Assembly: GCA_029961685.1 (NCBI GenBank)
Contig: JARWKL010000011.1
Span: 5,148,501-5,212,500, forward strand
Source: Aristolochia californica
Taxonomy: Eukaryota > Streptophyta > Magnoliopsida > Piperales > Aristolochiaceae
Direction of reading: 5' to 3'
Length of the DNA stretch: 64,000 nt
In this document: piece after piece, positions 10,731 through 22,270 of the stretch
How positions within the stretch are numbered: position 1 is the stretch's first letter
How the letters are laid out: every line of letters starts with the position of its first letter
Program-made: the position numbers and the translations under genes
Notes under the pieces: model-generated
The model's database searches: none
What the model saw: only the letters and a program-made list of their open reading frames with translations
What the model was told of the DNA's origin: nothing

Positions 10731-11515
10731 TTTTAAGTCTGACATAGGTTTGAGGCAATACGAGTTTTACCAAACTAGATCCCCTAACTCATACCCGACT
10801 CGATCTCGACTCTAACCTAACCTAATTAACTTATATACCCTTTTTAAATTATAATTATATATTAAAAATAAAAAGAGAGAACTTCTTTAATTTTTATTTT
10901 TATTAATTTTATTTATAAAGTATAATATTTTTTATATAAATAAAAAAATTAAAATTTTATATTATTAAATAAATAGTAGATTGAGTTCGTGAATAGATGC
11001 CAGGATGGATGAATGATATAAAGATGGGATGGGGAAGGAGGGGGATTCGACAAGGATAGAATGACCGAGTTGTGGGAATGAGAATCGATTCGGGTCGGGA
11101 GTTTTTGTTATTTGGGTTTCATATCCTATCCTCTACTTACACGTGTTTCAACCCTAACCACCAGCCATACCAAGGAAAGCGTCACGAGTAAATTCGAGCA
11201 CCACGTGGCAGGTCTCATTCTTGAAATCTGCGTAACGGATGATTTGTGAATTGAGTTTTTCATTTGGTTCGTTCTTTCCATTTTCATGTCGGAGTTTTTC
11301 TGGTTATTTGCGAATGTAATTGTGTTAATGAAAATGAAGCGACATTATAGTAAATGACACATTATTATCACGAAATAAATTCATAAAAATTTCTCGATTC
11401 GTCGCTCCTCCCTAAATGCTTCGCTGTGTGCACCGGAGCAGGAATTCTAGAACGGAGGAAATCCGGTGGCGTATGTAGGATCTGAGAAAGTTGGTTTCGA
11501 TAGGGGAAAGACAAA
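10731..11515 (+). promoter_or_regulatory. Promoter and 5' UTR region of the CLB1/SYT7 gene
   Basis: Unique-looking sequence between the retrotransposon block and the first ATG. Two ACGT-core palindromes lie 310-380 bp before the ATG: ACACGTGT (11139-11146) and CCACGTGG (11201-11208). Such G-box/ABRE sites bind bZIP/bHLH factors and in pairs can confer abscisic-acid or stress response. A possible TATA-like ATAAATTCATAAAA lies near 11374-11387. The transcription start cannot be fixed from sequence. Confidence 0.4.
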
Positions 11516-14500
11516 ATGGGTTTGATCACGGGGTTGATAATGGGGGTGTTGGTAGGAATCGCTCTCATGGCTGGATGGCGCGAAATGATGAAGTCTCGAG
11601 CAAGGAAGCGGGTGGCTAAGGTACTTTTCGTTCTCCATTTTTGCGGTTATCAAAGTGTTTTTTTTTCTGTTTTGGTATCGGTGGAGCCTAATGCTGGCTT
11701 TTATGGGAATCTTAGGTAGTGTTCGGAGATCTCTCCTTTAGTGTTAGTCGGTAGCACTTTCAGCTGGCCTTGTTTAACTGAACTACTTTTTGGTGGACGT
11801 ATTGAAATTGAATTTGATAATGTGATTTTGTTCTTTTGGTTTATGCAAATTTAAGTAAGAAAATTGACAGATCAGTTATATTGTTGCACAATTTTGCTCG
11901 AGTTCCTTTCTATACTTAACACGAGGTTGCAGTAGATTGGAGTCTGATTGTTGGATAAAAGTCATGGACTCCAAACATTTTTGCTTTAAATGTTTGAATT
12001 TCATTGTTGGTAATTAGTAACATTCGTGATTTCCTGTACAATTTTACTTTTATTTTCTAGTTCAAAGTTGAAGGGGGAGTTTTCTTCTGGTGTCTTTGTA
12101 GTACGTTAGTCCTTGTTTTTAGTAATCCAATAGACAAGTCATGACATGTTTTGTGATTGCTTAAAAATGTTCAATAGAAAATCTGCTAAAGGCGATTATG
12201 AATCTAGTGTTTCTGAATGCAATCCCTTGAAGGAAGATAGCTTCAACAATCAATTTGAGTTGAATGTGCTTCTGAAATTATTATGAGATCATATTCATCT
12301 TTTCAATGATTGTACTTACGTGAGTAGATTTTGTACTCCACCTGTGGCAGATTCAAGGGAAGGTCCTGCAGAGGCCATGGCCTTTCCATAAAATTGAAAT
12401 ATTTGAACAGTGTCTTATAAAGAGACAATATGGGGTCAACCATAACAACGGTTTCTGATCAAGCCCAATTATCTATGCAAAGACAGCCATGACAGGCGTT
12501 TGAAGAAGACTCCTGATTCTGCCATTACTTTCAGTTATGACATAAACATTTTTTCTAATACTTACATCTTATCATCTGCAGGCTGCTGACATAAAGCTTC
12601 TTGGGACCCTCAACAGAGAGGATTTGAAGAAACTCTGTGGTGACAACTATCCTGAGTGGGTGTCATTCCCGATGTTTGAACAGGTTGGATTCTCCTGGAT
12701 TTGTCTTTTCCACTAAGCTTAGACTTTTTACTTTGTCTATATTCTTTGTCCCTTGTCTAGTTTACAGGTCTTTCTTGGTAGAGTTGGTAAAACCTTTTAG
12801 CAGTGAATAATCTCTTTTTAATCAGTTCTCTTGATTCCATGCACAAAGGGGACAGCTACTACAGTAAACATGTGAGAAGAGTGACAAAGGCAAATGTCTA
12901 CTTAGTTCTGTCCAACTGTTTAAACCTGTGATAAAATGCCAAACTGTATCTTCCATTGAACATTAAATTCTAATGTATCCATAATTATAGATGTAATTTG
13001 AGTTTTTCCACTAGTTCAACATTTATACGGTGATTCAAAGAATCATTTTAAAAAGAATTAAAGTTTAAACAACATGTAGTCATTGCAGTGGGAAATTATT
13101 TGGCTTATGAAGATAGATTTATATGGGAGCTAAATAGAGGGAGTTGGTGAGGCTGCTTTGAAGATTGATTCACATAATATCCAAAATTACTTCACAAATC
13201 AGAGGCGGCAGAATACTACTTTGGCTGATATACATGAATGATAAGGGATCAGTGGGTTCTCTTCCGTTTTACTAATTCATCTTCTTCAAAATAAAAAAAA
13301 ATAAAAAAGATAAGGGATCAGGGGGATCTCTGTGCAATTATCCACATAAACAGGATATAATTTCTTCCTCTGTTTGGTTAATGCCAGGATCATTTATTCC
13401 TCCATAAATGATTGCTAAGTTTTGTTTGGGGGCCAAAATCTTGGATCTTGTCCATTTCAAAAAAAAAAAAAGAAAAAAAAAAGGAATCTTGGGGATAATA
13501 TCCAGGAAAGGGTTTCTCTCTATAACAAGATCATCAAGAACAAGTAGGTCCTTAATGTTCCAAGTAAGCTTGTTATACCCTTGTTGTACGAGGCCCACCC
13601 TCCTAGGCCTTTTGTCCCTTTTTGGGCTTGATAAAATTCACTTTTCTTAAAAAAAAAAAAGTAAGCATGTTATAGTCCTATTCTTTGACCTCTCATAATA
13701 ATAACCATGTGGTTTAGGTGGGGGTGCTTTTGCAGAGATGTTTCAGTAGTTAAGTTGCTCTCTGAGGTGGCCTTGTGTACTCTAATTTTAGTACATAAAA
13801 GCACAAGAAAGAGTGTTCATTTCCTGAGTTCTGTCATATCTCATGCAGCAGTATTTTGTAAGTCCTTTCCCATGGGTTCTGTTTTTGTGTGCCACAAAGT
13901 TAGTGCAGACAGAAACGTATATGTGGCCGAATATTGAAAAACTTCTAAATTTTTCAGAGGTTTCCCCAGGTGGTGTGATTAGATGTTTCATGCAGTTCTG
14001 ATACTTTTTATTTTTATTTTTTTATCAAGATGATAGTTAAAGGTTAGTGACATCAGCTCCATGCCTTCAACATGTTTTTTTTTTCGGAATTGGGGTGTAA
14101 TTTGTTGATTATAAAAGCTGATTACAAAGAGAATAGCTTTTAAGCCCAAGGAGAAAAAGCAAGTGGGGATTGGAAACATTATTCTTTCCACATTTGTGAA
14201 CTTGGGCAGGATTCTTTGGCACTAAACCTGGGCCATATTTTTGCCTGGAAGGTCGAACATGTCTGTTCTATACATAGGACAGGTGGATTACTAGATTGGC
14301 TTGGTATGCCACCTAGTTGGTGGAACGAATTACAGAAAAATGATTAATTCTCAAACAGTAAGCTATCTCTGGTTATTTGGAGTGAGAAGTGAGAGGCTGC
14401 ATATAGGCTATCAAGCTATCCAAAAGCATGGCAAAATTTTGGGTGTTGATTGCCAGTCAACGGATAAAAGATGAGTTTGTATTCCAATTGAGAGTATCTA

Positions 14501-17500
14501 TTATTCTTAAAATTTTAGGAAACATATAAGACAAGTCCTATTTGTTTATTTGCCGACTTTCTTCATACTTTGTTGGTGTGCATGAAACTGAGTTTTTTCT
14601 TATATCTCTGCAATACTTGATGGGTTTCTCTGCTGACTTGCAGGTGAAGTGGCTGAACAAGCAACTTGCAAAATTGTGGCCTTTCATTGCTGATGTAAGT
14701 TGAAGATACTATTTTTAACTACCACAGTTATAAATTCGCAATTTTATTACCTTTTTTTCTGTAGATATACAAATACTCAAGTATAATTGTTCCTTTGGCT
14801 CCTCCATCTCAGGCGGCATCAATGGTAATTAGGGAATCTGTTGAGCCACTGCTTGAAGAATATAGACCTCCTGGAATTACTGCTCTTAAGTTCAGCAAGC
14901 TTTCTCTGGGAAATGTAGCTCCTAAAGTTGAAGGTTTGGTTTACTTTTATTATACTAGTTTTTCTCTTTTAGAATAAATTCTTGTCCGTGTTTTAGTTTT
15001 ATTGGTCCATATTTCAAGTTGCTATTGAGCCTCTACAGAAAGAAAAGAGAAAAAAGGGAGTGAGTACAGTCAAGAGAAGATAAGAAAAATAGGGACCGTA
15101 CTCTTATGTAGGACCGAACTTTCCTTTCTGGCAGAAAAGAGAGCTTTTCTCTTTTATGCGTGGAACCTGATCCCAAGAAGTAGTATTTGGTGAAACCCTG
15201 CTTCTTCCATGGGTTCTTATTTTTCTCATGCATTGTGATGTCTTCAATTGGCAGTTCTGACCATTTGCAAAGAAACATTCCTTTACATCCCTGCTTCTAG
15301 GAGTTGCTGATGACTCTCTTTTGCTCCTTGAAGTGAGGAGCTGAGGGCTCCTCTTTTGTTGATTCTCTCTCTCTCTCTCAAATTTTTTTCTAAATGGTTA
15401 TTAATATAATCTTTTTTACTCAGAACAATTTAGTAATTTTATATAAATATCATCTCATTTCCACCTTGAATAAATTCTGTAATTAAAACTCTTAAGATCA
15501 CTCCATAGCTATTAGATCCTTAACTTACAGATTGATAAGAGGAAGCAACCTTTTTTTGTTGGAGCATAATTGCAATGATCTCACACATTCCTCTTGCCTG
15601 GAGCATGACTTTAAAAGTGAAAGGGCAAGATCATACATGGAATAACTGGACCAACTGAGCCTCTTAAATCAGATAACAAGTTCTGAATTCTCTGTTTCCG
15701 TTACCACATAGGAGCAGTATCGTCTGAAATACTTATCATGCCTTATAAAAATGAATAAAATTATCTATTTCAGTTCCAGCTAGTGAATTTATGTTCTTTC
15801 TTCTTAGGCTCTTGCTTGTTGATTATCTGGACTGCATTGTGTGATGAGTTACTTTTTTTCCTTGAGGGGTCTTATGTTTGTATGGGTCTGTGTGTCCTCC
15901 ATGTCTTGCTTCATTTTTGTGCGAACTTACTGCAGGAATTCGAGTTCAAAGTCTTAATAAAGGCCAAATTATAATGGATATTGATTTTCGATGGGGTGGT
16001 GATCCAAGCATAATCCTTGGTGTTGAAGCACTTGTTGCTTCACTTCCAATTCAGGTCCTGTCTGCCATCTTTATTTGTGAAGTCATTGAGCAATTTATTG
16101 ACAGAGCAAACATTATAATTCGGTTTTTGTTTTTTTTCTTTTGTTTTTCACTCTGCAGTTGAAAGACCTTCAAGTTTTCACTGTTGTACGTGTTATATTC
16201 CAACTTGCTGAAGAGATTCCCTGCATTTCAGCTGTCGTTGTGGCACTTCTTTCAGATGTAAGATATTGTTTAAATATTCAGTTTCATGCAGGTTATTTAT
16301 TAATTTTTATTTTATGGAAATCCACTGGGATTTTTTGCTAGCACTTCTTGCTTAACTTGCGGCCCTGTATTTCAATGATCTCCTTAGTAGTTGGGAGTGA
16401 AGGGTAGGGCTCATGTAGTGCTTACTGGAGAAATGGTTCGCATGCAGATTTTCCTCATTAATGTGATTGTTTTAGGGCTGGTAGAGTCCATCATGTAACA
16501 AACATTATTTCAGTTTGTGGTTACTTTCGCATATCCTTGCTTCTTTTTATGAAAAGTGGGTCACTAAATTTCTTGTTTGGAATGGTACACCATGATTCAT
16601 ATTCAATAACCATCCTATGACTAATCCAGCCGAAGCCTCGAATAGATTATACATTAAAGGCTGTTGGGGGGAGTTTAACTGCAATACCTGGACTTTCAGA
16701 TATGATAGATGTAAGTTTTGTATGATTGTCAACTTCTGCTTTTACAATTTTGTTTTCTTTTCTTCCATTTTAAAAAAAAATCTTCAATATTAAAAGAAAC
16801 CTATTTTCTAGTCAATTCAGTTTCAGCAGTTACTAAGAATAATGTGATATTGTTGGTTTGTTAGGACACTGTGGATACGATCATCACTGATATGCTTCAA
16901 TGGCCCCATCGGATTGTTGTCCCAATTGGTGGTGTTCCTGTTGATACGAGGTAATGGGCACCTGCAATGATTTTGTTCTGAAGGTTTTAAACTCTAAAGT
17001 TGATTGGTTGCATCACCAATTATGAATAGAACTAGTTTCAGAATTCTACTTTAAGGTCTGATTGCTTCTGGAGCCAGATTTGGTTGTTCACAATTTAATA
17101 TCAAAGGACTGAGTATGTCTACAAACGTGTGTGTATAAAAATTATGTAATTAATCAATGTAAAAATCAACCTTTATGCTTGAAATACACAACATTCAGAT
17201 TTAAATTTTTCCATTAAAATAATTTTTGATTGTAACCTGTTTCAAGATCCAGCAAATATTTTTATTGTAATGTTGTATTCTTTTCTACATCTGATATTCA
17301 TACCACATTTACTGGATCTGCACATTCTTTCATTAGCTTTACTCTTTCTTCATAAATATCAAATTGAAGTTTGTCTTTTGCATTGTCAATCTATAAGTTA
17401 CATAGAAAAGATATCAAAGCGGTTCTATCTGGGCTATTTCCTCATGTATTTGTTGGCCATGATTTGCCAGGTCAGTTTTTACTTTTTTAAATTAAAAAAC

Positions 17501-19461
17501 GACTAGTAACATCCAATGTAAATGATGAAGTGTAAAATGCCTCTACGTTGTGGATCACTTCACAACCATTGTGGCATAGTTTCTCTGCACAGGCCCACCT
17601 CGCACTTGTGGGTGCTCATTATGGATAAAAAAAGGTGTAGGTCCAGTGGATTTGCTTTGATACCACAAGAAATGACATCCAACTCAGTAGCTGAAGCTCA
17701 GAGTGGAGAAACTCGACTTTTGCTTTAATACTTGATTGTAGATCTATTCACAATCAATGTAGGCTTCTTCTTTTTTAAAGTAAGATTTTTTTTTATTGTT
17801 CATATCTTTAATTTTATTTAAAAATAAGAAAAAAGTATGTTGTTGTTTATATCTTTAAATTCTATGTAGTGGTTTGCTTAAAATTTAGACCTCTTTAATA
17901 TTTGATAAATTTGATGAATGTGTCAATTCTGCCTATGAACATGGCTTGCTTATCAACATTCACAAATTGGGTTTTCGTGGTATTTCATCTTATCTGGAAT
18001 TACCAGTAGAGGCTTAACACATGTACATTGAGTTTGCCGTTGATTTAGTGTGTTTCAAGTAAAGTCAGTCTGAAAATATTTTCATTCAATAATCAAATGA
18101 AATTCTTTTTGCTGCAGTGAATTAGAGCTTAAACCACAGGGAATGCTCTCAGTGACTGTAGTGAAGGCAACCTCTTTGAAAAACAAGGAAGTGATTGGCA
18201 AATCTGATCCTTATGCTGTCATCTTTATCCAGCCAAAGTTCAAAGTGAAAACAAAAGTTGTTGACAATAACCTGAATCCTGTGTGGAATGAAACATTTGA
18301 GGTGATTGCTGAAGACAAGGAGACACAATCTCTCATAGTTGAGGTCTCAACCAATGTCTTTTAGCTTTATATTTTAAGTTGTTTCTTACTGCAATATATA
18401 TGGATCCATGTTTTGACTGACTAATGAGGTTTTCGATGTGCTGCAAAAAAGAGTAACTGGAGGACTGACTTTTGCACAATTTTGTCACAGAAGATCCCTG
18501 AGCCTTTATGTCTTTACATACTTAATGCAGGTTTTTGACAAAGACATCGGACAAGATAAGAGGCTCGGTATTGCAAAGTTATCTTTAATTGACTTGCAGC
18601 CTGAAAAAACAAAAGAGGTTGAGTTGAGGTTGTTGCCTTCACTTGATATGCTAAAAATCAAGGATAAGAAAGATAGAGGCACAGTTACTGTCAAGGTACG
18701 TTGTTCCTGTGCCTTTTTAACTCACTCCTGTACATCAAGTATTACCTTAACGAGTTTCATTCAACCTGCTAATAAGTGACATATTTTATGTTTCTCTTTT
18801 TTTCAGTTTCTTTTTATTCTGATTATTTTTATGTAAATACTACTGCCAAAACAAAAAAAAATTATTAGTAAAAACAACAAGAAGTAAAATTAATAAAAAA
18901 TATATTCCGACTTTTGTCATGAAAAGTAAAATCACAAAACCTGCTCAGCATCTTTGGCATGATTATGATTAGACACTGGTTTTGTGTTATGATATTAATG
19001 TTTCTTGGAGTCATTTAAAATCATGTTGCTGATGATCTTGCAAAATCAGGTGTATCGAGATCTTGTCTTTTATTTGGACATTCTCTCTCGGTTTGGGCTT
19101 GAGGGCGCTCCTCTCCCCTTATTGTTGCTTTATCTTTTCTCATATTAATGAATCACCATTTCAAGTAAAAAAAAAAAGAGGCTCAACACATTAAGAGCTT
19201 TACAGAAAAAGGGGCGGTATCGGCCAGTCACTGAAGCCTATTTCTGACTACTTTTTGGTCCATCAACTTGTGAATTCTTATTTTGTCCATAAGCCAATTA
19301 ATAAAATCAAGTTTATCCTGGCGTTTTTGAAGCTTCCCTGAATGAAGTTCCTTGGATACGTTTTACAGCAATACAAGAAAGGACCTACATAATTCTTTTG
19401 AGTTATTTCATTGTTGTAAGATCATATCCTTGACCTGGTTTTCTTTTGTTTGGTTTTAACA

Positions 19462-19492
<31 letters not shown>

Positions 19493-19628
19493 GTAAACAA
19501 CAGAATAAGTGCCTACAAGTGTTTTCGTCACAGGAATCCACATTTCACTCTTGTTTGGGTAGATCGAACATCTCTCACAAATATAATATAAGCATGGGAT
19601 AGTTTCCTGCTACAGTGGAGACACAGGA

Positions 19629-19661
<33 letters not shown>

Positions 19662-20816
19662 AGACAAAAGGTAATGCCTTTCAGTAATTCCTCAAAAGCA
19701 GCTTGCGTGGTGTAACTCATGCCATGGGTGTAGGGTGTACCAGACGTTGCAGTTGAAAAGGCCTAACACATGGGAACCTTCGTTGGATTTTTTGATGGAT
19801 AAATACCAGGTTTGAATCAAATCCGTAAGGGGAAAACAAGCAAAGATGAATTGGAGGAGATGGTTTCTGTTGAAGGAATTTGTGCTCTTATAATAGTTGA
19901 TGATTGATGGTAATCAGTAAACAACAGTTATAACTGATTCTGGGAGGTCAAGGAACAAAGTATGACTCGGAGCACTTTTTCTGCTGCTGCTTGTTGAGGA
20001 GATTAGAGAACTTCTTCACATACCATTTTTTCCTACCACCTCTCTCTCTCTCTCTCTCTTGCATGCATACCGTAGTTGTTGTATAATACTGTCTAGCTTG
20101 GCAGACCATGGAAAAAGTTTTATAAAATATAAAGTTAATTATAAAAAATTTATCAGAACTATACAATTATTTATGTTCATAATAAATGTAAGGACAAAAT
20201 AAATGTATTTCCAATTCCACCCCAGACAATGGCTTCATTACAAAATGTTGAAACTGAAACTGAACAAGCAATTCTCATATGTTGTTGCAATTTCTTTTGA
20301 TTTCTGGTAGGAACTGGAATTGGTGTCCAACTGATTTAATCACTTTTACTGATTTCCTAAATGTGGTAGAAGTTAGTACAGCTATTATATTCTGATATAT
20401 ACATATAATTCATTTCTCTATTGTTGCTTTATATTTTGTTCTGGGGCCTGTAGGTGCTGTACCATCAATTTAGCAAAGAAGAGCAATTGTCAGCCTTTGA
20501 AGAAGAGAAGAGGATCTTAGAGGACAGAAGAAAACTAAAAGAAGAAGGACTAATAGGCAGCACGCTGGATGCAGTTGATGGGGCAGCATCATTAGTGACA
20601 TCTGGTGTTGGTCTAGTAGGGACTGGAATAGGGGCAGGAGCAGGACTGGTCGGTTCTGGAATTGGAGCAGGAGCAGGGCTGGTTGGATCCGGCCTTGGTA
20701 CAGTTGGCAGTGGACTTACCAAAGCTGGAAAATTTATGGGCAAAACTATTACCGGTAATTTTTCGTCAAAGAGAAGTGGAACCAGCACCCCTGTAATGCA
20801 GGAGAATGGAAGCTGA
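11516..20816 (+). CDS. CLB1: SMP and C2 domain calcium-dependent lipid-binding protein (CLB1/SYT7 type)
   Basis: Eleven exons: 11516-11620, 12582-12683, 14644-14694, 14813-14933, 15936-16054, 16159-16257, 16630-16710, 16865-16950, 18118-18343, 18531-18695, 20454-20816. All introns are GT-AG and the frame joins without a break: 1518 nt, 505 aa plus stop, close to the Arabidopsis homologue. Residues 2-20 (MGLITGLIMGVLVGIALMAG) form an N-terminal membrane anchor. An SMP lipid-transfer domain spans about 65-250, with the conserved PKPRIDYTLKAVGGSLTAIP in exon 7. One C2 domain spans about 264-370; loop 1 has E279 where many C2 domains have Asp, then D285 in GKSDPY, and loop 3 has D333, D335 and D339. 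A charged helix (392-417) precedes a Gly-rich tail. Family knowledge: plant synaptotagmin-like proteins of this class tether membranes and move lipid; the Arabidopsis CLB protein is reported as a stress regulator. Function here is inferred by homology. Confidence 0.95.
13240..13321 (+). mobile_element. 56-bp LINE-like tail insertion in CLB1 intron 2
   Basis: Insert 13253-13308, ending in an A-rich tail, is bracketed by the 13-bp direct repeat GATAAGGGATCAG (13240-13252 and 13309-13321). A poly-A end plus a long TSD is the signature of target-primed reverse transcription of a strongly 5'-truncated template. Confidence 0.8.
13562..13674 (+). mobile_element. 81-bp LINE 3' tail insertion in CLB1 intron 2
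   Basis: Insert 13578-13658 (TTTTTGGGCTTGATAAAATT... followed by A12) is bracketed by AAGTAAGC(T/A)TGTTATA at 13562-13577 and 13659-13674, 15 of 16 bases alike. The interior resembles the 3' UTR of other LINE tails in the window. Confidence 0.8.
19060..19182 (+). mobile_element. Probable LINE 3' tail in CLB1 intron 10
   Basis: GGTTTGGGCTTGAGGG...CATATTAATGAATCACCATTT ending in A11 at about 19169-19179 looks like a LINE 3' UTR with poly-A. No clear TSD was found, so the 5' limit is a guess. The same intron also holds T26 (about 19466-19491), (TA)n near 19635-19660 and (TC)n near 20040-20060. Confidence 0.4.
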
Positions 20817-21125
20817 AAGATGATTATACTAGTGAGCTGCTATCATCTTGAGTGTTGGTGTTGTTGTTGTCTATAGGTAGATGGAACAGATGTCGTGATT
20901 ATTTTAGTTCTTCATCCACTACAGCTTTTGCTATTTTTTTTTATCAAATTTCTTGTTATACTTCTGAAAGCTGTGAAAATATTTTCTGATGCTTGTAGGC
21001 ACTTCTCACAAGTTTTAATTCACACTGTTGTTTAATCACTGCATTCTGATCTGTCCTGTTGAAGGTTTTTGTAATGGGAAAAACTGATATTTTCATTACC
21101 TGAATAATAACTGTTTGTTTCACAA
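20817..21125 (+). other. Likely 3' UTR of the CLB1/SYT7 gene
   Basis: Sequence after the stop codon with U-rich elements and a near-canonical polyadenylation motif AATAAT at 21103-21108. End inferred, not shown. Confidence 0.4.
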
Positions 21126-21179
21126 TTGGGACAATTTTACCTTAAAATAACTCTCATTTATTATGCGGTAATCCATTTG

Positions 21180-21830
21180 AGTCCCCAATATTCCACCCTT
21201 GGAGCCAGGAATCAAATATTGGCAGGAACCAAGTTTGCTATTGGCTGTTTTAAAAGATATACAGGCTTTAATGGGGTGTATGAATTCCATTGCAGAACGC
21301 TCGAAGGATAGGAGGGAGTAAGAAGTTCTGAGTGAGAGGTAGGGCTAGATGGATTAGGAGTTTCTGGAGTAAAACCCTAATCCTCCCTCTTAACTTAAAA
21401 GTTGAAATATTATATAACTACCCTTCTCACATTAGGGCTGAAAATAAAGATTAAATAATGATAAATTAATGTCACTCTTCTATTTGCCCTCTAATACTCT
21501 CCCTTAAGTTGGTGCATGTTAAAACTTAGGATTTCATGATGTATAATTAAAGTAGAAGATGATTAAAGGGTGAGAAGAAGAAGGAGAATTATGGAGAGAA
21601 GGTTTAGGAGGAGAAGAAGTGTGACGAATTTGGAGAAGGACAAAGAGGCTGGAGAATTAGCGTTATGGAAGATATCCAAACTCTCCCCCTTAATTTTTAT
21701 TTATAAATATCAAGAGTACATAAATTACAAGTATACCATTCACCCTAGAGAGAGTGAAGAAAAGACAAAGAACATAAGATATTTACTATAATGCCATGTA
21801 AGCTTGTCTATGACTTTCCCTCCTCTCTTA
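21180..21830 (-). repeat. Minus-strand copia LTR fragments
   Basis: Two purine/PPT-to-LTR junctions are seen on the minus strand. One is near 21485-21510 (CCAACTTAAGGGAGAGTATTAGAGGGC) leading into LTR-like DNA toward 21180, with GCCCTAATGTGAGAAGGGTAG and AGGATTAGGGTTTTACTCC. A second is near 21820 (TAAGAGAGGAGGGAAAGTC) leading down to about 21540. They look like 3' LTRs of copia elements, the second belonging to the pol remnant on its right. Boundaries are not resolved. Confidence 0.45.
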
Positions 21831-22270
21831 TGGTGGTGAAAAAACATCGTATAACCCTAGCTTGATACATGCAGTGGAGAGAATTTTGGAGTTAGACTAA
21901 CTTTATGAACATATGAACAAGTTGTCTATGAGTTGAGACATGTTTAAGGCTTATGGTTTCTACTTGGAACTTTTCTCTCACAAAGTGATAGTCCACCTTG
22001 ATGTGCATAGTTCTCTCATGAAACACTGAGTATCCCCCCCCCCCCCCCCCCCCCCCTCTCAAGTTGGTGGTGAAAAAATACCATATAACCCTAGCTTGGT
22101 ACATGCAGTGGAGAGAATTTTGGAGTTGACTGACTTCGTGAACATATCGGCAAGTTGTATATGAGTTGAGACAAGTTTAAGGCTTATGATTCATACTTGC
22201 AACTTTTCTCTCACAAAGTGATAGTCCACCTCGATGTGCTTAGTTCTCTTATGAAACACTGAGTTGGAGG
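21831..22270 (-). repeat. Direct duplication of the RNase H 3' end joined by poly-C
   Basis: The block CCCTAGCTTG(A/G)TACATGCAGTGGAGAGAATTTTG...CATGAAACACTGAGT (about 21857-22032) is repeated at about 22089-22263. Between the copies is a run of 23 C (22034-22056). On the element's own strand this is a G-run at the polypurine-tract position, so the copies meet at the PPT. Confidence 0.8.

Noticed and set aside
13430..13495. Another micro-insertion with A-rich interior and AATCTTGG on both sides
   Set aside because: The repeat is only 8 bp beside a simple A-rich tract, so chance or slippage cannot be excluded.
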